DNA of 64,000 nucleotides from Prolixibacter denitrificans (GTDB lineage: Bacteria; Bacteroidota; Bacteroidia; Bacteroidales; Prolixibacteraceae). Made by a program: the position numbers and the translations under genes. The DNA is taken from the NCBI RefSeq assembly GCF_003014495.1, contig NZ_PYGC01000009.1:1-64000 (forward strand). The letters are read 5' to 3'. The notes under the pieces were generated by a model that did not search any database, was not told the DNA's origin, and worked only from the letters and a program-made list of their open reading frames with translations. Positions 43,553 to 52,390 of this stretch are shown piece after piece; within the stretch, counting starts at the first letter, position 1; every line of letters begins with the position of its first letter.

Positions 43553-44518
43553 CTACAGATTTTTATTTTTTTTCAAAATGAATAAATAGATATTTGTTAT
43601 ATACATGAAGTAAATTAACAACGCCAAAAACGGCAAAACTACAAGTATTGTTCTTATTGGTGCAGTTTCCCACATATACCTTAAAAACATAACCTGCATA
43701 TTATCCTGCGCATCCATCATTTGAGGAGGATGATGGGCATATTCTGACAATATGGAATATATTCCCAAAAATCCCATAAAACAATGTGCTATAACTGAGA
43801 ACCACTTCATGCCATACAAACTCCTAATTAACTTATCTAACAAAGTCGGAAGTCCTACTGCGATAAAATATATAAATACAAATGCCAGCATAGATAAAAA
43901 GCCAAAAATAATCATTAAGGCTATACCTCCAGGAAGCATTTCAAACGCAATCATCGTCAGCTTTACAAATAATTTTACACCATAATAAGACATTAGATAC
44001 CATCCAATCATGGTAAAAGGCAGCAGCAGATATCTCAAAGATTTTTTCTGATCCTCCTCTATTTTATGCTTAATATAATGGCGTCTTCTGTTAAGAACAT
44101 AACCAATAATAACATATCCCAAAAAAGAAACAACATAACTTATTAAATCAATGACATCATTGGGTTCAATATCTCGTGCACTTCTTAATGAGTAATAGAA
44201 AACATATAAAGATGGGTGAACGATATAATATATTGGCAGTAATGAAAATATCAATCCTAAAACATAATAGTAAACTATATTACTTCTTTTTTGATTAATT
44301 TCAATACGCCCATCAATCCATGAAATAAAAATTGTAAAAATAATCGCGACAAAAGCCACAAAGAATATTGAAAATTGATAATCAGACATTACTTCATATT
44401 TTAAGTTAGACACAATAAATATGGATAAAATTCCTTCAATTCTAAAAGAATAAATTAAGCACCAGCCAAAATTTATAACTAACGATATTACCTGTACAAG
44501 AGCAATACACAATAACAA
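43553..44518 (-). CDS. AT-rich polytopic membrane protein, unknown
   Basis: 321 residues with about eight strongly hydrophobic helices, and a cytoplasmic basic loop RRRHYIKHKIEEDQKK mid-protein. The codon use is much more A/T-rich than the surrounding genes (the DNA shows long A/T tracts and AAA/ATA codons). I recognise no family. It sits in the repeat-rich island, and the start at 44518 is the only long choice. An acquired gene is a fair inference, but only composition shows it. Confidence 0.7.
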   Translation of the reverse strand: MLLCIALVQVISLVINFGWCLIYSFRIEGILSIFIVSNLKYEVMSDYQFSIFFVAFVAIIFTIFISWIDGRIEINQKRSNIVYYYVLGLIFSLLPIYYIVHPSLYVFYYSLRSARDIEPNDVIDLISYVVSFLGYVIIGYVLNRRRHYIKHKIEEDQKKSLRYLLLPFTMIGWYLMSYYGVKLFVKLTMIAFEMLPGGIALMIIFGFLSMLAFVFIYFIAVGLPTLLDKLIRSLYGMKWFSVIAHCFMGFLGIYSILSEYAHHPPQMMDAQDNMQVMFLRYMWETAPIRTILVVLPFLALLIYFMYITNIYLFILKKNKNL

Positions 44519-44627
44519 ATACTGCCATTACGTACACAAGTTCAAATTTTAAATCGATATCCTATTTTTTTTCTGCTTGCATTTCCTTTATTCCAATATT
44601 GAATAACTTTTTCTCCTTTTGTTGTAT

Positions 44628-44930
44628 TTAACGTAATCCATCAGGTCCCGAACCTAAAATAATCAGTCTTTCGGCCAATGAATTAGGTGGAATTGCCTTT
44701 CGATTGGGCTGACTACCCACTTTATCCATTTCGGTAGCCCTGTTATCCGGTTGTTTTGAATTTCGAATCATTGTTTTATCGAAGTGCATCCTTCTTTTTG
44801 AGCCTCGAATCTCAAATTCAATGTTGTGAACCTTCGTTTTACCATCCCGAAAGGCCAATCCTGTCAATAACTCCGATGATTTAATGATAGTAAAGGTTAT
44901 TTCACCGGAAGGAAATGTAAAAAGAACCAT
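44628..44930 (-). CDS. Hypothetical 100-residue ORF (weak)
   Basis: An open frame of 100 codons starting ATG at 44930. The protein is polar and basic in the middle (EIRGSKRRMHFDK, QPNRKAIPPNSLAERL), without a signal or membrane helix. No family recognised. The GC content is closer to the neighbours than that of the membrane protein downstream. It may be real or a fragment of a decayed gene. Confidence 0.3.
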   Translation of the reverse strand: MVLFTFPSGEITFTIIKSSELLTGLAFRDGKTKVHNIEFEIRGSKRRMHFDKTMIRNSKQPDNRATEMDKVGSQPNRKAIPPNSLAERLIILGSGPDGLR

Positions 44931-45013
44931 TAGGAGTGATGATTTTCAGCATACAAAGGTTCTGATGATGGATCACTGCGATAAATAACCTAAAGCGGGC
45001 TGTTCTCCTAACG

Positions 45014-45152
45014 CTGACAGGTCTTTCGACGCTGTCAGGTTGTGAACGTCGGGGTAATATTCGATTTTGATACCCGGCCACGACATGTCGTGGCCCTACA
45101 AGGGCGGAAGCGCAGAACAAAGGTGCATTGTAGGGGCACGATATATCGTGCC
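45014..45152. repeat. Three palindromes in one intergenic block
   Basis: CTGACAG/CTGTCAG inverted repeat (45014-45038), a perfect 20-base palindrome GGCCACGACATGTCGTGGCC (45076-45095), and an 18-base palindrome GGCACGATATATCGTGCC (45135-45152). The last two share the core GGCNCGAYATRTCGTGCC, so they are probably copies of one repeat family. Confidence 0.75.
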
Positions 45153-45218
45153 TACTTATGCACGTTTCATTCAGGCTTTAACCAATTATATCCCGTAATG
45201 ATTTCAACGAACGAAAAA

Positions 45219-45247
45219 CCCTGACAGGGTTCGGAACCCTGTCAGGG
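45219..45247. repeat. 29-base near-perfect palindrome
   Basis: A 14-base arm (45219-45232) is repeated in inverse at 45234-45247 around one central G. It abuts the stop of the downstream minus-strand gene (45256), so it could double as its terminator. Confidence 0.8.
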
Positions 45248-45255
45248 ATATGGCA

Positions 45256-45729
45256 TTAATCAACATTTTCGGCTTTCGTGCTGCGCGGGAAGTACTGCTT
45301 CAGGTCGTTATAGATGGTCACCGCTCCGGCTACCCTCTCACGGGCCATGTAACGAATGCCACGGTAAAACATCAAGGCATCCTGGTAATTGTCATGATCG
45401 AGGAGGATTTTCATATCGGTGAGCTTCCGCTGCAAATCCGACATCACAATCAGAAGCGCCTCGATCTCTTTTCGGGCGGCAAAATCGCGGTCGAACTCTG
45501 CCTTGTCCACAAAAGCCGGTTTCAAATCCGGAAACTGCTCCATGTAGCTTTTCGAGCTATTAATCAGGAGCTTGTTTTGCTCGGCAACCGAGCCATAGTT
45601 ACGGCGGTCGTCGTTCGACAATACGGGAGCAATCGGGTCAATCACGTTAGTTACCTGCTGCAGTCCCTGTTTCATTGCATCCAGTTGTTCGGGTGTAAAT
45701 TCCACTTTGATCAAATCATTTTGTGCCAT
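45256..45729 (-). CDS. Small helical protein, unknown
   Basis: 157 residues from the ATG at 45729 (MAQNDLIKVEFTPEQLDAMKQ). The upstream in-frame ATG at 45771 would add an unrelated leader. All-helical and acidic, no signal, no membrane helix. Charged central region LPDLKPAFVDKAEF-like and the ending DLKQYFPRSTK. Resembles the small helical proteins of unknown function often found in Bacteroidota, but I cannot name a family. Flanked by repeats on both sides. Confidence 0.65.
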   Translation of the reverse strand: MAQNDLIKVEFTPEQLDAMKQGLQQVTNVIDPIAPVLSNDDRRNYGSVAEQNKLLINSSKSYMEQFPDLKPAFVDKAEFDRDFAARKEIEALLIVMSDLQRKLTDMKILLDHDNYQDALMFYRGIRYMARERVAGAVTIYNDLKQYFPRSTKAENVD

Positions 45730-46237
45730 GATTAGTTTGTTTGAGGTTATAAATGAGCATGGAGTTTCCATGCCGGTTTTTCCGGTCGATGTGCAGCACT
45801 TTTCTTTCCCCGCGAAGTTTGATCGATTTTATCTGCTTGTTTTGTTAAATTAAATGATGTTAACCAGAAAGCCAAATCAACACGCCCCCAAAGCACTCAC
45901 ATTGAGGCACCAGTAAAAATTGAAAGTGACGTTTACGGAAAAGATCGCATCATTCATGGAAGAATTTGAACCGTTCATCAAAAAATTGGACCATAAACAT
46001 GTTATCCAGCAGGATTGCAACTTTCAATTTAACAGTCTGACAACACTTTGTCGATAATTAGAAACCAACATAGGCTCTTTTGAAACATAAAGTATGGTTC
46101 GAAGTCGTTTTTAGTGAGCGGGAGAAAAGGTGACGGGATGAAATGGAGATAAGGTGAGAATATAGAGTTGCAAGAATGGCAAAACTGGCAAACTCTTTTT
46201 ATTCCTTTATCTTTGCCCCCATCAAACCATATATCAT
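45730..46237. other. Gap with an orphan coding fragment
   Basis: 508 bases without a full gene. A 33-residue frame (45956-46057, ATG then stop, MEEFEPFIKKLDHKHVI start) reads like the end of a protein, and the frame is open a little upstream. No match to a family I know. Nothing else notable. Confidence 0.4.
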
Positions 46238-47083
46238 ATGACAACCCAAGAGGCGCTGGCCATTCTGCATAAAACACAAGACGGAATTCCGTTTGATGCA
46301 CTGGATTTTCTGTACCGACAACCTACCGGCAAAGAGCTGGAAGAGAAGATCATTTTCCACCTGGAGCATGCGTACGACGAAGCGTTGATGCTGAAAAAGA
46401 ATGGTCAGTTTTCCAATCTGCCGCTTTGGTACGCCATTCTGGCGGAAGCCCACGCCACCCGGAAAATGGCCGATGCGGTTGTCAAACTCTTCACTACACC
46501 CGATGCGCCCGACTGGGACATTTTGAATGAGCAGGGACTTTACCTGGTGGGATTGCTGGCCGAAAAGTTCCCGGAAGTGATTGATACCTTCCTGGATGCT
46601 ATCGCCAAGGAAGTAAAGGAAGAACACGAAACGCCGTACCTTTTTCTGTACGAATGTCTGGCTTTCGCCGATAACACACATGCTAAGAAAGTTTCTGCTT
46701 TGCTGAAAGATAAGAAGACAAAGTGGAGGGAATTGCTCGCTGTACAGGCAGCAGAAGCTGGCATGACTGAATGCGAACCAGCATTGCAAGCCTTTTACGA
46801 AGAGTACGAACAGCACACGCAGACGGGAACCGAAGAAAACCGCATCCGGGTGGAAATAGCTTATGCGCTGGAGGTTTTGAAAAAGGGGGAAAAGCACCCG
46901 AACAGTTACTATCTGCAGCGCGGTGAGTGGAAAAACCATTACCAGCAGCTCGCTCCTCTTTTCGAAACGGAAAAACCTATGTTGGCCGGCATTACCAGTA
47001 ATGTGGGCCGAAACGATTTATGTCCCTGCGGTTCAGGGAAAAAATACAAACATTGCTGTATGAAGAAGATTCAGGGGAATTAA
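46238..47083 (+). CDS. DUF1186-like protein with C-terminal SEC-C motif
   Basis: 281 residues. The body (about 1-240) is alpha-helical and HEAT-like, agreeing with DUF1186: [31 protein letters not shown] and so on. The C terminus is a classical SEC-C zinc motif, [16 protein letters not shown], as at the end of SecA. SEC-C binds zinc and often tethers to translation/secretion partners; the function of this family is unknown. Monocistronic; the first good gene after the repeat island. Confidence 0.85.
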   Translation: MTTQEALAILHKTQDGIPFDALDFLYRQPTGKELEEKIIFHLEHAYDEALMLKKNGQFSNLPLWYAILAEAHATRKMADAVVKLFTTPDAPDWDILNEQGLYLVGLLAEKFPEVIDTFLDAIAKEVKEEHETPYLFLYECLAFADNTHAKKVSALLKDKKTKWRELLAVQAAEAGMTECEPALQAFYEEYEQHTQTGTEENRIRVEIAYALEVLKKGEKHPNSYYLQRGEWKNHYQQLAPLFETEKPMLAGITSNVGRNDLCPCGSGKKYKHCCMKKIQGN

Positions 47084-47110
47084 AAAATCCGGCAGCTGAC
47101 TTATCGAAAA

Positions 47111-47231
47111 GACTCCGGAGGAGTCATATATTGTTAGAGCTGCAAAACGAAAAACGTGATACGACTCCGGCCGGAGTCCCATGGATACATCAACGCCACC
47201 TTGCTAACAACATGTCATCCCTGCCGGGATG
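47111..47231. repeat. Palindromic repeat unit with GACTCC cores
   Basis: GACTCC-GGA-GGAGTC hairpin (47111-47125), perfect palindrome GACTCCGGCCGGAGTC (47163-47178) and CATCCC-TGCC-GGGATG hairpin (47216-47231). Arms are shared, so a single repeat unit with paired hairpins is likely. In the 280-base gap 47084-47365. Confidence 0.75.
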
Positions 47232-47281
47232 AAGAGAATTATACCACGAAGTCTTAAAGTTATTTACAAAATATGCTGTAA

Positions 47282-47318
47282 ACAACTTTTCCAAAGTTCG
47301 AAACTTTGGAAAAGTTGT
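47282..47318. repeat. 17-bp perfect inverted repeat with 3-base loop
   Basis: ACAACTTTTCCAAAGTT (47282-47298), loop CGA, AACTTTGGAAAAGTTGT (47302-47318). Very strong hairpin, not followed by an obvious T tract. Distinct from the neighbouring terminator at 47331-47350. Similar AACTTTGGAAAAGTT palindromes would be worth looking for elsewhere in the genome. Confidence 0.8.
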
Positions 47319-47323
47319 AGCAC

Positions 47324-47350
47324 AAAAAAAAGCCGGTTCACTGACCGGCT
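47324..47350 (-). terminator. Terminator after the NmrA-like gene
   Basis: AGCCGGT (47331-47337), six-base loop, ACCGGCT (47344-47350), followed on the minus strand by eight T's. Confidence 0.85.
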
Positions 47351-47365
47351 TCGATTTATCTGATT

Positions 47366-48247
47366 TTATTTCTTTTCCTTTTTTATCCACTTGTGCTTAT
47401 ACGCGTTAGCGAACGTTTTGAAATCAATCGGGTCGCGACCGGTAAGCCGTTTAAAATCCTCGGTTACCACATTCATCTTACCGTTCCTGGCACCGCTGTA
47501 CAACAATCCCATCACCTTCACGAAAGCCAACGGTTTTTTCTCCCTGATTTTCTGCCGCATAAACATCAGCGTGCTGGGGCGGGGATAACGAATTTCCCTA
47601 TCGAGAACCGAAGACAGAATTCCCACCAACTCATAGTAAGTCATGGTTTGCGAGCCGGTAATCTCATACGTCATATTTTCGTGGCCCGGTTCGGTAAGTA
47701 CCCGTCCCATCACTTCAGCCACGTCACGCACATCGATGTAGTTGACCGGCGTATTTCCGGCTGGGATATACACCTTGTTATTTTCCAGAATCTCCTTCCG
47801 GTGAATGGTCGTGAGATTTTGCATAAAGAAGCAGGGCCGCACAAATGTGTAGCTGATTCCCAGGTTCAGCAGGTAGTTCTCAATCTTGTAATGAGGAAGC
47901 AATTTATTCCGCTCAGCCCCAATGACCGATAAGAAAACGATTTGCTTCACCCCGCGACGGGCCGCTTCATCTAAAAACGGGTAAATATATTTCGACACAT
48001 CAGAAAGTTGATGTGGCCTGACCAGCAAAATTTTCGTCACGCCCTCGAGTGCAGCTGCATAAGTCGAAGGTTCGTCAAACTCGAATGGGATAAACTGGCA
48101 ATTCCCTGCACCAATATCATGGTGTGCACGTTCCTCATCCCGAACGGCAGCAAGCAATTCTACTCCGGGCAGATTTTTTTCGCCTAAATACTTCAGCGTT
48201 GCCAACCCTACATTCCCCGTGGCACCGGTTATTAAAATTTTCTCCAT
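47366..48247 (-). CDS. NmrA-like NAD(P)-binding protein (SDR)
   Basis: Atypical short-chain dehydrogenase, 293 residues from the ATG at 48247 (MEKILITGATGNVGLATLKYLGEK). The upstream ATG (48274) adds nine residues not typical of the family. The Rossmann glycine motif GATGNVG is at residues 8-14. FLSVIGAERNKLLPHYKIENYL resembles the NmrA/TMR family, with the K of the K..Y pair in YKIENYL. No catalytic YxxxK, so it may be a redox sensor or quinone/NADP reductase-like protein. A -7 box lies 58 bases upstream. Confidence 0.83.
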   Translation of the reverse strand: MEKILITGATGNVGLATLKYLGEKNLPGVELLAAVRDEERAHHDIGAGNCQFIPFEFDEPSTYAAALEGVTKILLVRPHQLSDVSKYIYPFLDEAARRGVKQIVFLSVIGAERNKLLPHYKIENYLLNLGISYTFVRPCFFMQNLTTIHRKEILENNKVYIPAGNTPVNYIDVRDVAEVMGRVLTEPGHENMTYEITGSQTMTYYELVGILSSVLDREIRYPRPSTLMFMRQKIREKKPLAFVKVMGLLYSGARNGKMNVVTEDFKRLTGRDPIDFKTFANAYKHKWIKKEKK

Positions 48248-48304
48248 TGCATACTGGATTATTCGGTAAAGCAAGTACGATGAAAGTAACTCTCTTTAAC
48301 CTGA

Positions 48305-48312
48305 CAAAAGTA
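48305..48312 (-). promoter_or_regulatory. -7 box (TACTTTTG) of the NmrA-like gene
   Basis: Exact TAnnTTTG on the minus strand, same octamer as elsewhere in the window. No clean -33. Confidence 0.4.
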
Positions 48313-48446
48313 ATGGATTAGCTGTAAAACCCGATCGTTAATAAAGATTGATTTTTACATAATCAGAAAAAAAGATGCTGTTTTTCTGAAAACTACCACT
48401 CCTATACTATTCAACTCCAACCGCCTTTAAAAGTTTTACACATACA

Positions 48447-48479
48447 GAAGGGAAGATCCGGATAATGAATCTTCCCTTC
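48447..48479 (-). terminator. Hairpin after the acyl-CoA synthetase operon
   Basis: GAAGGGAAGAT (48447-48457) pairs with ATCTTCCCTTC (48469-48479). Poor T run, so termination is likely but not sure. Confidence 0.6.
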
Positions 48480-48514
48480 AGAATAAATGATAGGTTGGAT
48501 TTAGTCACCGGCTA

Positions 48515-50296
48515 CTACACCGGGTTATTGTAAATATCGTCAATCAACTTCTTGTACTTCTGCGCCACGAATTTACGCCGCAGCTTCAGTGTTTGTGACA
48601 ACTCGCCCGACTGGGGCGACCAGGCTTCACAAACCAACCGGAAACGTTTGATTTCCTCGTGCTGTCCCAAAACCTTATTGATTTCGCGAACCACTTTCCG
48701 GTATTGATTCATCACTTCCGGTGTCCGAACCAACTCTTTATTATCATGAAAGTGAATCTTCCGTTCGGCACACCAGTCGTGCAGAAAATCAAAATTAGGT
48801 GAAATCAGCGCACTGGCAAATTTCTGGTTTTCACCAATCACCATCATCTGCTCGATGAAGAGAGATTCCTTGAATTTATTCTCAATCATCTGGGGTGCGA
48901 TGTATTTTCCGCCCGACAATTTAAAAATTTCCTTCTTTCGATCGGTAATTTTCAGGTATTTTCCTTCAACTAATGTTCCCACATCGCCGGTGTGGAACCA
49001 TCCTTCGTCGTCGATTACCTCCCGGGTCATCTCCGGTTCCTTGTAATATCCCTGCATCACATTCGGTCCCTTCACGAGGATTTCTCCGTCATCGGCAATC
49101 CGCACCTCAACACCGGGAAGAACCGGACCATTGGTGCCAATTTTCAGTTCGCCGGTAGCCGGGTTCGCTACCGCGATGACCGGTGAGGTTTCCGTCAAAC
49201 CGTAACCTTCGAGCGTGCAGATTTTCGCTGCGCCAAACACACGGGCAATTCTTTCCTGCAAAGCTGCCCCGCCCGAAACAATGTAATGCACATTTCCACC
49301 AAGTGCCGCTCTCCACTTCGAGAAAACCAGTTTGTCGGCAATAGCGAGCTTCAGACGATATCCCGGGCCAAACTTCACTTGATAATCAAATCGTTCGGTC
49401 AGGCCAAGTGCCCAGAAAAATATTTTGCGTTTGATTCCGGTCAGTTGTTCTCCTTTTCCGATAATCCCGTCATAAATACGCTCCAGCAAACGAGGCACCG
49501 TGTTGAAGAGATGAGGCTTCACCTCTTTCACCGCCGGCATAATCTGAGCAATGCTTTCGACGTAATAAACTCCCATTCCCTTGTACTGAAAATGGTAGTT
49601 CATCGACCGCTCGTACACATGGCAAAGTGGCAAAAATGAAATGACCCGGTGTTGATCTCCCAATTCGTGATTCTGCGCATGCGCCTTAAAATTGGACACC
49701 AGATTCTTGTGCGACAGCATCACACCTTTTGGTTTTCCGGTTGTACCGGAAGTATAAATGAGTGTAGCGATTTCATCCTCACTCATGCTGTTTTTCAGCT
49801 CGCCAACTACTCCTCGAAAATGGCTCTCATTGGTTTCGCCCAGCGAATAAATTTCACTGATGTGTCGCGCCCCTTCCACTTCGTTAAACGAGAATATCTC
49901 TTCGATTGACTCCAGCTCATCAGCCAGTGGCTTCAATTTTTCATACATCTTCGCATCGGAGACAAACAGGAAACGGGCCTCGGAATGTGCCAGAATATAC
50001 CGGTACTCTTCTTCACTAATCGTTGGGTAAATGGGAACATGCACGCCGCCTGACAACGACAGTCCCATGTCGAGGAAACTCCACTCGGGACGGTTGCTGC
50101 TTACGGTGGCTACCTTGTCGCCTCGTCTCAGACCCAAAGCCATTAAACCGTAGGCAATCAAATAAGCATGACGGGCATATTCTTCTGTACTGTACTTTTT
50201 CCATTCGTTTCCCTCTTTCCGGCAAAGAGCATCTTCGCGCGGAAAGTTTTTCAAACAGTGATCGAGGAGATCGAATGTACGTGTTACTGCACTCAT
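48515..50296 (-). CDS. Long-chain acyl-CoA synthetase 2 (downstream copy)
   Basis: AMP-binding (ANL) enzyme, 593 residues: fatty acid + ATP + CoA to acyl-CoA. YTSGTTGKPKGVMLSHKN is the P-loop, GYGLTETSPVIAV the A5 motif and WFHTGDVGTLVEGKYLKITDRKKEIFKLSGGKYI the A7-A8 hinge. LSQTLKLRRKFV near the C terminus carries the A10 lysine. Related along the whole length to the gene just upstream (50325-52115), 28 bases apart, so a tandem duplication. Likely both soluble and cytoplasmic. Confidence 0.92.
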   Translation of the reverse strand: MSAVTRTFDLLDHCLKNFPREDALCRKEGNEWKKYSTEEYARHAYLIAYGLMALGLRRGDKVATVSSNRPEWSFLDMGLSLSGGVHVPIYPTISEEEYRYILAHSEARFLFVSDAKMYEKLKPLADELESIEEIFSFNEVEGARHISEIYSLGETNESHFRGVVGELKNSMSEDEIATLIYTSGTTGKPKGVMLSHKNLVSNFKAHAQNHELGDQHRVISFLPLCHVYERSMNYHFQYKGMGVYYVESIAQIMPAVKEVKPHLFNTVPRLLERIYDGIIGKGEQLTGIKRKIFFWALGLTERFDYQVKFGPGYRLKLAIADKLVFSKWRAALGGNVHYIVSGGAALQERIARVFGAAKICTLEGYGLTETSPVIAVANPATGELKIGTNGPVLPGVEVRIADDGEILVKGPNVMQGYYKEPEMTREVIDDEGWFHTGDVGTLVEGKYLKITDRKKEIFKLSGGKYIAPQMIENKFKESLFIEQMMVIGENQKFASALISPNFDFLHDWCAERKIHFHDNKELVRTPEVMNQYRKVVREINKVLGQHEEIKRFRLVCEAWSPQSGELSQTLKLRRKFVAQKYKKLIDDIYNNPV

Positions 50297-50324
50297 TTAT
50301 TGTAGTTCTGAAATCGTTATCGAA

Positions 50325-52115
50325 TTATTGGCGGGCGTTGTGCGGATGACCGAATATTTCTTCCAGCTCAGCCTGGTATTTTTCAATCAACACATCCCTC
50401 TTCACTTTCAGCGTCTGCGACAACTCTCCTGTTGCCGGGGTCCACTCATCGGCCACCACTTTTATCTTTTTGATTTGCTCGTGAGGAGCTAACGTTTGAT
50501 TTATCAAAGTCACCTCTTTTTGAATCCGGTCAATCGTCGCCGGATTCTGTATCAGCTCTTCGTTATCACGATAGTTTATCTTGTGCTTCGCTGCCCAGAA
50601 ATGCAGGTAATCAAAGGATGGAGAAATTAAAGTAGCAGCGAACTTCTCGTTCATTCCCACCACCAAAGCCTGTTCGATAAAACCGGAAGCTTTCAGTTTG
50701 TTCTCAATCACCTGTGGAGCAATATATTTTCCGGCCGAAAGCTTAAAAATCGATTTTTTCCGGTCGGTAATCTTCAAAAACTTGCCATCAATCAATGTTC
50801 CGATATCACCGGTGTGGAACCAACCATCTTTATCGACCACCTCTGCGGTATATTCCGGATCTTTGTAATAACCCAACATCACATTGGGACCTTTGCACAA
50901 AATCTCGCCGTCTTCAGCAATCCTACAATCTACACCTTCCAGAACAGGTCCAACAGTGCCTACCATCTTCTCTTCTTTTTCCCAGCCATTAACAGCAATC
51001 ACAGGTCCGGTTTCGGTCAGTCCGTAACCTTCCTGAATGCTGATTCCCGTTGCAGAGAAAATACGGCCCAATCGTTCCTGCATGGCCGCTCCACCAGTAA
51101 TAATGACACGAATCTTCCCGCCAAGGGCTGCACGCCATTTGTCGAAAATCAGTTTGCGGGCCATCTTCAGTTTGAAGCGGTAAAAAGGTCCGTAATTCTT
51201 CGAAGGGTCAAATTTCTCTCCGAGTCTTACCGCCCAGAAAAATATTGACTTCTTAATACCAGTCAGGTCCTTCCCTTTGGCGATGATGTTGTCGTAAACC
51301 TTTTCCAGGAACCGAGGAACGGTAGTGAACGTATCGGCCTGCACGTCGCGTAAATCATTTACTACCGTTCCCAGGTTTTGCGCATAATAAATGCTAACGC
51401 CTTTGTACTGGTAGTGGTAATTGATCATGCGTTCGTAGATGTGGCATAGCGGAAGGAAACTAATGGCTTTATCGTTTTCATCAACCTTATTTCGGGAAGA
51501 AGTGGCAACAGCATTCGTCACGACACTTCGGTGAGCCAGCATAACGCCTTTCGCGGTTCCGGTAGTTCCTGAAGTATAAATAATGGACAGTAAATCTTCT
51601 TCGGTAATGCCACTCTTAATTCGTTCAACCTCTTCTTTGTATTCGTCCTGATGCTTCTCTCCCAACACGCATATTTCTGACAGGCTACGCTCACTGTCGA
51701 TATCATCGATCGTGAAAAAGAATTCCACATTTTCAGATGCATCGGCTACTTTCTTCAGACGGTTGTACATAGTACGGTTTCCCACCACCACAGCACGACA
51801 ATCGGAATGGGAAAGCAGGTAAGTATATTCTTCTTCCGTCAGGTTAGGATAAAGGGCTACATGAACGGCTCCAACCTGCGCCATCCCCATATCCATGATA
51901 TTCCATTCGGGACGACTATTGGAAACTGTGACAATTTTGTCGCCGGGTTTTATTCCCAAAGCCAACAAGCCATAACTAAAATGATTTACTTTTTCGATGT
52001 ATTGCCGGGTGCTGTACGTCTTCCACTTTCCATCCTGTTTGCCGGCAATGATTACCTCTTTATCAAAGTTGGCGGCCATCCGATCGAGCAGATCAAATGT
52101 TCTGGTCACTTTCAT
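50325..52115 (-). CDS. Long-chain acyl-CoA synthetase 1 (upstream copy)
   Basis: AMP-binding enzyme, 596 residues, same family as the neighbour. YTSGTTGTAKGVMLAHRS, GYGLTETGPVIAVNG, WFHTGDIGTLIDGKFLKITDRKKSIFKLSAGKYI and LSQTLKVKRDVL are visible. Differs from its neighbour in GTAKG for GTKPKG-like loop residues and other details; substrate chain length cannot be told. First gene of the tandem pair, with a TATTTTTG -7 box 50 bases upstream. Confidence 0.92.
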   Translation of the reverse strand: MKVTRTFDLLDRMAANFDKEVIIAGKQDGKWKTYSTRQYIEKVNHFSYGLLALGIKPGDKIVTVSNSRPEWNIMDMGMAQVGAVHVALYPNLTEEEYTYLLSHSDCRAVVVGNRTMYNRLKKVADASENVEFFFTIDDIDSERSLSEICVLGEKHQDEYKEEVERIKSGITEEDLLSIIYTSGTTGTAKGVMLAHRSVVTNAVATSSRNKVDENDKAISFLPLCHIYERMINYHYQYKGVSIYYAQNLGTVVNDLRDVQADTFTTVPRFLEKVYDNIIAKGKDLTGIKKSIFFWAVRLGEKFDPSKNYGPFYRFKLKMARKLIFDKWRAALGGKIRVIITGGAAMQERLGRIFSATGISIQEGYGLTETGPVIAVNGWEKEEKMVGTVGPVLEGVDCRIAEDGEILCKGPNVMLGYYKDPEYTAEVVDKDGWFHTGDIGTLIDGKFLKITDRKKSIFKLSAGKYIAPQVIENKLKASGFIEQALVVGMNEKFAATLISPSFDYLHFWAAKHKINYRDNEELIQNPATIDRIQKEVTLINQTLAPHEQIKKIKVVADEWTPATGELSQTLKVKRDVLIEKYQAELEEIFGHPHNARQ

Positions 52116-52165
52116 TATCCTTACTGGTTTAGTTCAATTTACAAAAGGCAGGTCTCTGCATCTGA

Positions 52166-52173
52166 CAAAAATA
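52166..52173 (-). promoter_or_regulatory. -7 box (TATTTTTG) of the acyl-CoA synthetase pair
   Basis: Exact TAnnTTTG on the minus strand, transcription start near 52159, 44 bases ahead of the ATG. -33 not obvious. Confidence 0.4.
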
Positions 52174-52337
52174 GCATCTGCGCGGTTTTATCTCAGTATG
52201 AAATATGAGATTTTGCGACATGCTCCAAATTTAAAACATATATAAATAACTAAAAGTGTCTGTATTTAAGGACATAAGATAGATACCGTTTCGGCTGAAA
52301 TAATTTTCTTTTTCTTAAAACTTCCCCCTTCATACAG

Positions 52338-52365
52338 AAAAAGCTGCCCATAACAGGCAGCCTTT
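52338..52365 (-). terminator. Terminator after alaS
   Basis: AAGCTGCC (about 52341-52348) pairs with GGCAGCCTT (52356-52364), 26 bases past the alaS stop, T-rich on the minus strand. Confidence 0.78.
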
Positions 52366-52390
52366 CAATTGATATCTTTACTAATCTTAT

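Larger units (their letters stand above)
44519..45255. other. Long gap around a weak ORF and palindromes
   Basis: About 740 bases between the AT-rich membrane gene and the small helical gene. It holds a low-confidence minus-strand ORF (44628-44930) and the palindromes listed separately (45014-45247). Nothing else supportable. Confidence 0.5.

Noticed and set aside
46199-46939. 246-codon minus-strand ORF over the SEC-C gene
   Set aside because: Antisense; the plus-strand frame has a clear zinc motif and ordered helices.
43295-47318. Possible CRISPR array in the repeat-rich island
   Set aside because: The repeats are palindromes of different sequence, not evenly spaced direct repeats with unique spacers; no cas gene is nearby.
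41127-47365. Mobile element or prophage in the repeat island
   Set aside because: No transposase, integrase, phage structural or tRNA-attachment signature could be found; only composition and repeats hint at transfer.
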